DNA from: an uncultured Ancrocorticia sp. | GTDB taxonomy: Bacteria; Actinomycetota; Actinomycetes; Actinomycetales; Actinomycetaceae | NCBI GenBank assembly: GCA_905373325.1 | Contig: CAJPTB010000140.1 | Location: forward strand, 1 to 5,713 | Length of the DNA stretch: 5,713 nucleotides | Reading direction: 5' to 3' | Shown here: positions 1 to 4,658 of the stretch, in pieces | How the letters are laid out: the number at the start of each line of letters is the position of its first letter | How positions within the stretch are numbered: the stretch's first letter is position 1 | Notes under the pieces: generated by a model | Seen by the model: only the letters and a program-made list of their open reading frames with translations | Told to the model about the DNA's origin: nothing | Database searches by the model: none | Made by a program: the position numbers and the translations under genes

Positions 1-241
1 CCCGCCACACCGCCGCCCCGACGGCCGTCCCGGCGCTGTCCCTGGCTATGTCAATGCGTCCGCACGGAAGGAAGAACTCCTCGACCAACACTCGAAAAGC
101 GCGCGGAATGACGTCTTCATACCGCTGCCGCGGCCCAATCGTCGCCAACGTGAAGGGATCCTCGCGAAAGGCCCTCGTCAAAACTTCGACGGCTTCTCCG
201 ACGTCGCCCGAGCGGGCCGTCGATATGCTCAACGGTTCCAC
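1..241 (-). CDS. GNAT-family N-acetyltransferase, N-terminal part (cut by window edge)
   Basis: Reading the minus strand from a GTG at 241-239 gives 80 uninterrupted residues to the window edge, beginning MEPLSISTARSGDVGEAVEV. The first part has the look of a GNAT domain N-terminus: a strand, then a helix ending in AFREDP (the frequent 'AF..DP' pattern), an Arg-rich helix, and a strand rising to GAAVWR, the usual approach to the acetyl-CoA site. The acetyl-CoA binding loop (Q/RxxGxG/A) lies beyond the window, so the substrate cannot be told. The GTG sits one base after the stop of the upstream permease gene, and its Shine-Dalgarno (GGAGGAGG) lies inside that gene's last codons, so the two are very probably co-transcribed and translationally coupled. 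The family call rests on pattern recognition of an 80-residue fragment; a different acyltransferase subfamily is possible. Confidence 0.75.
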   Translation of the reverse strand, partial: MEPLSISTARSGDVGEAVEVLTRAFREDPFTLATIGPRQRYEDVIPRAFRVLVEEFFLPCGRIDIARDSAGTAVGAAVWR

Positions 242-242
242 T

Positions 243-1784
243 TTATTTTCCTCCTCCTTCAGAATCCTGCAGTTTGCCAGACGGTTGTTTGCCGGAACCC
301 GATCGTTTGCCGGCATCCGGCTGTTTGCGGTCTTCTTCTGCTGCGCTGTGCGCCCCGCTCGCGCCGTACGTCTCGGATGCGGCGCGGGCGACGCCCCGGA
401 CGCGCCACCATCCCAGGCCCAGCACGCCGAACCAGAGCGGGGTCACGGCCAAGGCCGTCAAAGTGTCGCGGTCGCGCGTGAGGGCAACGAGGATGAAAAC
501 AAAGAACGCGAGCACAACCCACGGCATGACGTGGGAGCCGGGCATCTTGTACCCCGACGTCGCGTGCGCCTTCGGGTCGCGCCGCCGATAGACGACGTGG
601 CAGACGAGGATGATCGACCAAACGAACAGGAAGAGCACCGACGCCAGGGCGACGACGATCTTGAAGGCGCTCTGGAGCCCGCTCGAAAGAGTGAGGAAAT
701 GCGCAGAGCAAATGACGCACACCGTGACGACGAGCCCGCGCCATGGGACCCCGACGCGGGTGAGCTCGCGGAAGCCCCTGGGCGCCATTCGTTTGTGCGC
801 CAGCCCGAAAAGCATTCGCGACGTCGAATAAATCCCGGAATTGCACGAGGACGAGGCGCTGGAAAGTATGACGGCGTTCATGATCCCGGCGGCCCCCGCG
901 AGGCCGGCGAGGCCGAAAAGGCTGACGAAGGGAGAAACCTTCGGATTGATCTCGTTCCATGGCGTCACGCACATGATCGCCGCGAGCGCGACGACGTAGA
1001 AGAGGAGGATCCTCACGGGAATCGCATTGATGGCGCGCGGCAGAGTGACGCGGGGGTTGGCGGTCTCTGCCGCCGTCGTGCCGACGAGCTCGATTCCCAC
1101 GAAAGCGAAGACGGCCAGCTGGAAGCCGTTGACGAATCCCGCGAACTTCGTGGGGAACATTCCGCCGTGGCTCCACAGGTGGGAGACGGAGGCCGTCGTC
1201 CCGTCCGGCGAAGTGAAACCGACGATCACCATGAACGAAGCGACCCCCACAAGCGCCACGATCGCCACCAATTTGACGATAGCGAACCAGAATTCGATCT
1301 CGCCGAACAGCTTGACGGAGGCGAGGTTCATGACGAGCAAGGCGAGCATGACCGCGGTGGTGAGGACCATCGCGAGCCACCGCCAGTCTTCGCCGAGCCA
1401 GTATTCCCAGTATCCGGTGATGGCCACGACGTCGGCCATCCCGATGACGACCCAGCTGAACCAGTATGTCCATCCCACAAAGAAGCCGGCCCACGGCCCG
1501 AGGATGTCGGCGGCGAAGTCCTGGAAAGAGCGGTACTCGAGCTTGTGCAGGAGCAGCTCCCCCATGGCGCGCATCACGAAGTACAGCATGAAGCCGATGA
1601 CCGCGTAGACCAAGAGGATCGAAGGGCCGGCCTTTGAGATCGTCTCGCCCGAACCCAGGAAAAGGCCCGTGCCGATGGCGCCGCCCAGCGCGATCAGCTG
1701 GATGTGGCGGTTGGACAGGCTGCGCTGGAGGTTCCGTTCTTCCGCGGCCTCGATGACGTCTTCGCTTCGCGTCGCCTCGGTCAT
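243..1784 (-). CDS. cycA: CycA-like D-serine/D-alanine/glycine:H+ symporter (APC amino-acid permease)
   Basis: This is a 513-residue amino-acid permease of the APC superfamily, amino acid transporter family, placed in the cytoplasmic membrane. It follows E. coli CycA closely from NRHIQLIALGGAIGTGLFLG (residues 25-44) onward: the first-helix GGAIGTGLF motif, RAMGELLL (72-79), GPWAGFFVGWTYWFSWVV (96-113), GMADVVAIT, and FAFVGIELVGTTAAET (226-241). Roughly twelve hydrophobic segments are visible. CycA proteins import glycine, D- and L-alanine, D-serine and the antibiotic D-cycloserine, so a similar range is expected here but not proven. The ATG at 1784 has an AGAGAGG ribosome site five bases upstream. 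E. coli CycA is about 470 residues; this protein has a further polar tail of about 45, ending in K-rich, G-rich short repeats (487-504). It appears to lead an operon with the acetyltransferase beginning at 241. Confidence 0.93.
   Translation of the reverse strand: MTEATRSEDVIEAAEERNLQRSLSNRHIQLIALGGAIGTGLFLGSGETISKAGPSILLVYAVIGFMLYFVMRAMGELLLHKLEYRSFQDFAADILGPWAGFFVGWTYWFSWVVIGMADVVAITGYWEYWLGEDWRWLAMVLTTAVMLALLVMNLASVKLFGEIEFWFAIVKLVAIVALVGVASFMVIVGFTSPDGTTASVSHLWSHGGMFPTKFAGFVNGFQLAVFAFVGIELVGTTAAETANPRVTLPRAINAIPVRILLFYVVALAAIMCVTPWNEINPKVSPFVSLFGLAGLAGAAGIMNAVILSSASSSCNSGIYSTSRMLFGLAHKRMAPRGFRELTRVGVPWRGLVVTVCVICSAHFLTLSSGLQSAFKIVVALASVLFLFVWSIILVCHVVYRRRDPKAHATSGYKMPGSHVMPWVVLAFFVFILVALTRDRDTLTALAVTPLWFGVLGLGWWRVRGVARAASETYGASGAHSAAEEDRKQPDAGKRSGSGKQPSGKLQDSEGGGK
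257..330 (-). repeat. Imperfect 18-bp repeats coding the basic tail of the permease
   Basis: The hexamer GTTTGC (plus strand) recurs at 272, 287, 305 and 323, with spacings of 15, 18 and 18 bases and partly matching flanks (GTTTGCCGG twice). Read on the coding strand, this gives four units of the form K-[QRL]-x-x-x-G: KQPDAG, KRSGSG, KQPSG and KLQ. The in-frame periodicity points to growth by duplication. It lies at the extreme C-terminus, after the last membrane helix, and would form a disordered, positively charged tail, probably cytoplasmic if the usual CycA topology holds. Confidence 0.75.
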
Positions 1785-1876
1785 AGATTCCTCTCTTGAG
1801 TGCCGCGCAGGTCTCTGCGTCGGCGTCTCGCCTTGTCGCTGTGGATTCGCTCCCCCGGGCCGCGGCCTCCGTCAAT

Positions 1877-1906
1877 CGTCGATCGACGCTGCATTGCATG
1901 CGCAGC
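1877..1906. promoter_or_regulatory. Possible operator: 12-bp palindrome plus adjacent dyad in the permease leader
   Basis: CGTCGATCGACG (1877-1888) is a perfect 12-bp palindrome. It abuts a second dyad, GCTGC-N9-GCAGC (1888-1906). Both sit 95-120 bases upstream of the permease start, where a repressor site or a leader hairpin could act. A 12-bp palindrome by chance in 690 bases of GC-rich DNA is not very rare, so the assignment is tentative. Confidence 0.25.
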
Positions 1907-2031
1907 CCGGCATTCGGGCGTTTTCTCAGCGTTGTTTCGGCGGGCCAGAGCCGTCTGCCTCCCCCGACGAACCGGAGCCGCCGCCCGATGACCGGAAGCT
2001 GTGGCCCCGACGCGCCTGAGCCCCGCCGGGA

Positions 2032-2066
2032 AACCCACGCGTCGAACCCACGCGTCTTAGAGAGTA
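2032..2066 (-). promoter_or_regulatory. Possible permease promoter with doubled ACGCGT box
   Basis: The 12-mer AACCCACGCGTC occurs at 2032-2043 and again at 2045-2056, a 13-base period, each copy holding the palindrome ACGCGT. On the minus strand these boxes lie directly downstream of TACTCT (2066-2061), which fits the actinobacterial -10 pattern TAnnnT. A start around 2055 would fall within the repeats, a position typical of repressor sites, and would leave a leader of about 270 bases before the permease. No convincing -35 element stands at the right distance, so the promoter is weakly supported while the repeat itself is plain. Confidence 0.3.
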
Positions 2067-2127
2067 CAGCATTTCGGAGGCGCCGCCGCGCCGAAGCGAC
2101 GCCTTGGCGCCGTCCTACCCGCGAATG

Positions 2128-2190
2128 TCAAAAGGACGCGGCTCTTCTGAGATTTTTCGCCTGCGCGTGAAAGAATTCCGCCAAGGGCAA
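2128..2190 (-). CDS. Possible 20-residue leader peptide or small ORF upstream of the permease
   Basis: On the minus strand an optimal Shine-Dalgarno, AAGGAGG (2203-2197), stands six bases before a TTG (2190-2188) that opens a short frame ending in TGA at 2130-2128. The product would be MPLAEFFHAQAKNLRRAASF. It contains five alanines and one serine, both substrates of CycA-type carriers, which faintly suggests a leader peptide, but the enrichment is not striking in a GC-rich genome. The permease start is about 340 bases further on. The same frame is open upstream to 2454, but that longer product looks random. A strong ribosome site by chance is possible, so this is a candidate only. Confidence 0.25.
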   Translation of the reverse strand: MPLAEFFHAQAKNLRRAASF

Positions 2191-2415
2191 TTGTCGCCTC
2201 CTTGAACGCCGGAAAAGCCTAGGATCGGACTGTATGCAAGTCCACATCGGCGGAACACATACGGCCGCTGAGCGTGCCGCGCAGGGCCGAGCCCGCTGCA
2301 CAGACGACATCGAGCTGTGCCGCGCAGGCAGCCGGAAACGAACGGCTGGACAAGCGGCTGCGTCGGCAGGAAGCTTCCCGCCCGCCGAAGCGGTGCGCGA
2401 GTCGGCGCAGACAGC

Positions 2416-2455
2416 GGCTTTCGTCAACAGCCATAGGCTTTCGTCAACAGCCATA
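2416..2455 (+). repeat. Perfect tandem 20-bp repeat with operator-like dyad upstream of the dehydrogenase
   Basis: The 20-mer GGCTTTCGTCAACAGCCATA is present twice in direct succession, 2416-2435 and 2436-2455, without a mismatch. Each unit holds a 17-bp imperfect palindrome, GGCT-N9-AGCC, with six of eight symmetric pairs matching (2416-2432 and 2436-2452). The second unit ends 19 bases before the dehydrogenase ATG. Two dyads spaced 20 bp lie on nearly the same DNA face, as expected for side-by-side dimers of a regulator. The repeat also creates TAnnnT -10-like strings (TAGGCT at 2434, TAAACT at 2454), neither with a good -35. A recent slip duplication without function remains possible. Confidence 0.65.
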
Positions 2456-2462
2456 AACTTCG

Positions 2463-2468
2463 AAAGGA
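2463..2468 (+). promoter_or_regulatory. Ribosome binding site of the alcohol dehydrogenase
   Basis: AAAGGA stands six bases before the ATG at 2475 and decides this start over the internal ATG at 2490 (residue 6), which has no comparable site. Confidence 0.6.
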
Positions 2469-2474
2469 AACTCC

Positions 2475-3494
2475 ATGCGAGGAGCAGTCATGCACGGCCC
2501 GGGCGACGTCAGGGTCGAAGACCTCGACGTCCCCACCGTCGTCGAACCGACCGACGCCGTCATCGAGGTCGCCGCCGCCTGCATCTGCGGATCGGATCTG
2601 TGGCCGTACCGCGGCCTCGAGCCGTCGGGCGGACGGCCGATGGGCCACGAATACGTGGGAACGGTCGCCGAAGTCGGGGACGCCGTGAAAAACGTGAAGG
2701 TCGGCGACTTCGTCGTCGGCTCCTTCTGCCTCTCCGACAACACGTGTGAGATATGCCGCTCCGGCTACCAGTCGCGTTGCGTCGACGGCGGCTTCGTCCA
2801 GGGAACCCAGGCTCAGTACGCGCGAATCCCGCTGGCCGACGGAACGCTCGTCGTCGTTCCGGGAGGACGGCCCAAGGACGAGGCGACCCTCGCCTCGCTC
2901 TTGGCTGCATCCGACGTTCTTGGAACCGGATGGTTCGGCGCCGTCGCCGCCGGCGCGGGCCCGGGCAAAACGATTGCGGTCGTGGGCGACGGCGCCGTCG
3001 GGCTCATGGCCGTTCTGGCCGCAAAGCAGCTCGGCGCCGAGAGGATCGTCGCCATGTCCCGCCACGAGGACCGCGCCGCGCTTGCGCGGGAGTTCGGCGC
3101 CACGGACGTCGTCGCCGAACGCGGCGACGCGGGAGTGTCCGCCATCAAGGAGCTCACGGGAGGCTTGGGGGCCCACGGCGTGGTCGAGGCCGTCGGCACC
3201 CAGGAATCGATGATGCAGGCCATCGGGGCGTGCCGTCCGGGCGGGCATGTCGGATACGTCGGCGTCTCCCACGGCGTCTCGCTTCCCGGCCAAGAGCTGT
3301 TCTTCGCCGAGGTCAACCTGCTCGGAGGCCCCGCCCCCGTGCGCCGGTTCCTCCCCGACCTCATCGACAGGATCCTCAAGGGCGAGATAAATCCGGGCAA
3401 GGTCTTCACCCTCGCCCTTCCCTTGGACGACGCCGCGGAGGGCTACAGGGCGATGGACGAAAGGCGCGCCGTCAAGGTGCTTCTCAAGCCTTGA
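2475..3494 (+). CDS. Zinc-dependent medium-chain alcohol dehydrogenase
   Basis: A 339-residue cytosolic member of the medium-chain dehydrogenase/reductase superfamily, which oxidises alcohols or reduces aldehydes/ketones with NAD(P). The GroES-like N-terminal half carries the catalytic zinc set: Cys38 in CICGSD, His58-Glu59 in GHEY, and probably Asp147 in ASDVLGTGW. A structural-zinc lobe at 85-102 has four cysteines spaced C-x5-C-x2-C-x7-C, wider at the first gap than the classic C-x2-C-x2-C-x7-C. The Rossmann half starts at VVGDGAVGLMAVLAAKQLGA (169-188). MSRHEDR after the second strand carries basic residues, hinting at NADP rather than NAD. GTQESMMQA and GGPAPVRRFLPDL match a subfamily common in bacteria and usually annotated only as alcohol dehydrogenase. 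The length is normal. It stands alone, with operator-like repeats before it and a terminator after it, so it is probably monocistronic. The substrate is unknown. Confidence 0.93.
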   Translation: MRGAVMHGPGDVRVEDLDVPTVVEPTDAVIEVAAACICGSDLWPYRGLEPSGGRPMGHEYVGTVAEVGDAVKNVKVGDFVVGSFCLSDNTCEICRSGYQSRCVDGGFVQGTQAQYARIPLADGTLVVVPGGRPKDEATLASLLAASDVLGTGWFGAVAAGAGPGKTIAVVGDGAVGLMAVLAAKQLGAERIVAMSRHEDRAALAREFGATDVVAERGDAGVSAIKELTGGLGAHGVVEAVGTQESMMQAIGACRPGGHVGYVGVSHGVSLPGQELFFAEVNLLGGPAPVRRFLPDLIDRILKGEINPGKVFTLALPLDDAAEGYRAMDERRAVKVLLKP

Positions 3495-3552
3495 CAAGCG
3501 CCCTGAGTCGAACACCCTGAGCACGAATCCTCCGCAACAAGCGCCGCAAGCC

Positions 3553-3589
3553 AATGGGGAGCCCGCAAAGGGGCTCCCCATTCGCTTTT
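3553..3589 (+). terminator. Rho-independent terminator after the alcohol dehydrogenase
   Basis: AATGGGGAGCCC (3553-3564) and GGGCTCCCCATT (3571-3582) form a perfect 12-bp stem with a 6-base loop, followed at 3586-3589 by TTTT on the plus strand. It stands 58 bases beyond the dehydrogenase stop and 36 bases before the end of the convergent yagU-like gene. The T-run is short, and on the minus strand there is none, so it serves mainly the plus-strand gene, though the strong hairpin may also mark the 3' end of the opposing transcript. Confidence 0.8.
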
Positions 3590-3618
3590 GACGCCTTTTC
3601 CGCCGAACCTGCGCGGGC

Positions 3619-4203
3619 TCAACCAGACGCTTTGCCGTTGCGAGCGGGTTCCGCGTCAAGGGGCACTTCGGGATCGGGCATGCGCGTAATTCTGTTGCGC
3701 AAGTCTCGCCGCACAATCTCGATGGCCCACATCCAAACGACGTGGCCGAGAGCCTCGGAAAAGTGCTCCTCGAAAGGCTGGTTCCACGGAGCGGGGACTG
3801 TGCCCATCGCCGGCATCAGGACGACGTGGAACAGAACCCACAAGGTCAAGCCGCATGCCGCCCCCTGCCACAGCTTTACCTTCGGATGCTTCTCCGCGAT
3901 CAAGCAGTAGGCGAGCGCGAAGAATATGGCGAAGGAAAAGTGAATGGCGAAAGAGTATATGGGAAGCTCGTTGCCGTTGAAGGCCACCGTCGTGTGGCTC
4001 GCCTCGGGCGACATTCCCAGCTGCTCCAGAAGCTCCTGCGGAGGATTGGTGGCGTTGCGCTCGGGTGTTCGCGGCGGGAAGGGAACCTCCCACCCAAACT
4101 TGACGATCGCGGAAAACACGCCGCCGACAAGGCCGGCGACGGCGGCAGCCTTGTAGTTACGTCTGGACTTCGGCGTGGTGGTCAGCAGGCTTTTCAAACC
4201 CAT
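3619..4203 (-). CDS. yagU: YagU family (DUF1440) inner-membrane protein
   Basis: This 194-residue membrane protein closely resembles E. coli YagU, about 204 residues. Shared features include a first helix ending in FSAIVKFGWEVPFPPR (30-45; 'AFVKWGAEVPLPPR' in E. coli), a helix with FALAYCLIAEKHPKVKLWQG (95-114), a third helix to MPAMG, and the hallmark LGHVVWMWAIEIVRRDLRNR (152-171) followed by MPDPEVPL. Four hydrophobic segments are visible, near 18-36, 82-103, 113-133 and 151-164. E. coli YagU has been linked to acid resistance; no biochemical activity is known to me, so the role here is open. I chose the ATG at 4203 because AGGAGG ends five bases upstream (4214-4209); a GTG at 4236 would add 11 residues but lacks such a site. 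Compared with E. coli, the loop between helices 1 and 2 is shorter. It converges with the dehydrogenase gene. Confidence 0.9.
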   Translation of the reverse strand: MGLKSLLTTTPKSRRNYKAAAVAGLVGGVFSAIVKFGWEVPFPPRTPERNATNPPQELLEQLGMSPEASHTTVAFNGNELPIYSFAIHFSFAIFFALAYCLIAEKHPKVKLWQGAACGLTLWVLFHVVLMPAMGTVPAPWNQPFEEHFSEALGHVVWMWAIEIVRRDLRNRITRMPDPEVPLDAEPARNGKASG

Positions 4204-4208
4204 GAGCG

Positions 4209-4214
4209 TCCTCC
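4209..4214 (-). promoter_or_regulatory. Ribosome binding site fixing the yagU start
   Basis: The minus strand reads AGGAGG at 4214-4209, five bases before the ATG at 4203. This full anti-16S match selects that ATG over the upstream in-frame GTG at 4236. Confidence 0.75.
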
Positions 4215-4352
4215 TGTCGATGATCGCGATAGGCACACCATAGACGGCAATTCCCTTTGCGGCAGCCTCACACGCTGTCGAAGCCCGAGCAGGCGGCGCC
4301 CGTCAGGAGGCTCACATCGGCCCCGGTCGGGCCACTGCCCCGGCGGAAGGCG

Positions 4353-4658
4353 TCAGTTCGCCGTGTCCCACACAGTTATGGGACGCCCGTCGATGTCGGT
4401 GAAGGATCCCGCCGCGATCATGATGAAGTCGATGAGCGCCCAGACCCCCAGGCCGCCGATTGTGAAGATCATCGCGACCGCGGTTCCGGTCTTTCCGACG
4501 TAGAAACGGTGGACGCCGAATGCACCGAGGAACCAGGCAAGCATCAGGGCGACAAGACGGAAAAACTGGAGCCAAAAGCAGCGGGAAGCCGAAAACGAAA
4601 CTCGGGCGGGCGCCGTGAGCCGGTAAGCTCGTACCAGCCCATCGAGAAGGAGAACCAT
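4353..4658 (-). CDS. Small TM2-domain membrane protein (start uncertain)
   Basis: The last 69 codons encode a clear TM2 domain: RLVALMLAWFLGAFGVHRFY, then VGKTGTAVAMIFTIGGLG and VWALIDFIMIAAGSFTDIDG. The family hallmarks are visible: FLGxxGxHRFYxGK joining two helices, GGLGxWxLID in the second, and the SFTDxDG segment after it. TM2 proteins are short, two-helix membrane proteins of unknown biochemical role. The start is a problem. ATG 4544 cuts off the conserved RLVAL and shortens the first helix; the only canonical in-frame start before it is ATG 4658, giving 101 residues, but this lies in the CCATGG that also starts the divergent DUF808 gene and has no good ribosome site. I give the longer form because it keeps the whole domain. 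A non-standard start or a sequence error near the T-run around 4561 is possible. The yagU-like gene lies 149 bases downstream on the same strand. Confidence 0.65.
   Translation of the reverse strand: MVLLLDGLVRAYRLTAPARVSFSASRCFWLQFFRLVALMLAWFLGAFGVHRFYVGKTGTAVAMIFTIGGLGVWALIDFIMIAAGSFTDIDGRPITVWDTAN
4647..4652 (+). promoter_or_regulatory. Ribosome binding site of the DUF808 gene
   Basis: AAGGAG, within GAGAAGGAG, ends four bases before the ATG at 4657 and supports this start for the DUF808 gene. Confidence 0.7.

Larger units (their letters stand above)
1801..2328 (+). repeat. Three exact copies of the 11-mer TGCCGCGCAGG
   Basis: The identical 11-mer TGCCGCGCAGG occurs at 1801-1811, 2275-2285 and 2318-2328, all in the same orientation; only these three short copies are meant, not the DNA between them. 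A shorter inverted match (CCTGCGCG) lies at 2160-2167. The core TGC-CGC-GCA has a small dyad. The last two copies are 43 bases apart, close to four helical turns. One copy lies directly in front of the permease ribosome site. Whether these are protein sites or leftovers of duplication cannot be told from the sequence. Confidence 0.6.
1785..2474. other. 690-base divergent intergenic region, repeat-rich, no convincing long gene
   Basis: This stretch separates the divergent permease and dehydrogenase genes. Open frames exist on both strands, but their translations are Arg/Ala/Pro/Ser-rich without family resemblance or the codon pattern of the neighbours, so I treat them as chance. What it does hold is short-repeat structure: three exact copies of TGCCGCGCAGG (1801, 2275, 2318), a doubled AACCCACGCGTC (2032, 2045), a 12-bp palindrome (1877-1888) next to a 19-bp dyad (1888-1906), two GGCGCC elements (2078, 2106) that could pair, and a tandem 20-mer (2416-2455). 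A -10-like TACTCT on the minus strand (2066-2061) could serve the permease, but I see no good -35 partner. I find no tRNA, no riboswitch core that I recognise and no insertion sequence. Confidence 0.7.

Noticed and set aside
48..1637. A 529-codon open frame on the plus strand opposite the permease
   Set aside because: Its product is highly charged (Arg, Asp, Glu, His) and without domain resemblance. It lies exactly antisense to a convincing CycA-like gene and arises from mirrored codon bias in GC-rich DNA.
259..1899. A 546-codon minus-strand frame overlapping the permease in another frame
   Set aside because: An Arg-rich frame-shifted reading of the permease; the membrane-protein frame has clear homology.
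1785..2160. A glycine riboswitch in front of the glycine/alanine permease
   Set aside because: I looked on the minus strand for the conserved glycine-aptamer blocks and did not find them.
1781..2170. Open frames on both strands in the left half of the intergenic region (85 and 124 codons)
   Set aside because: Arg/Ser/Pro/Ala-rich translations with no family resemblance; no convincing ribosome site or codon pattern.
2230..2262. TGTATG ... CATACG inverted repeat
   Set aside because: Five of six matching bases over a 20-base gap are weak and unremarkable.
2128..2454. A 108-codon minus-strand frame starting inside the 20-bp repeat
   Set aside because: Low-quality composition (many Cys, Arg and Ser) and a start inside a repeat. 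Only its last 20 codons, preceded by AAGGAGG, are kept as a weak candidate.
3494..3545. ACAAGCGCC repeated at 3494 and 3537, and CCCTGAG twice
   Set aside because: Very short repeats downstream of a gene with no symmetry or positional logic; likely chance.
2424..3716. A 430-codon minus-strand frame opposite the dehydrogenase
   Set aside because: It mirrors the dehydrogenase codons, has no recognisable domain and crosses the terminator hairpin.
4317..4334. GGCCC-N5-GGGCC hairpin between the TM2 and yagU genes
   Set aside because: A short five-pair stem with no T-run on either strand is not a convincing terminator in GC-rich DNA.
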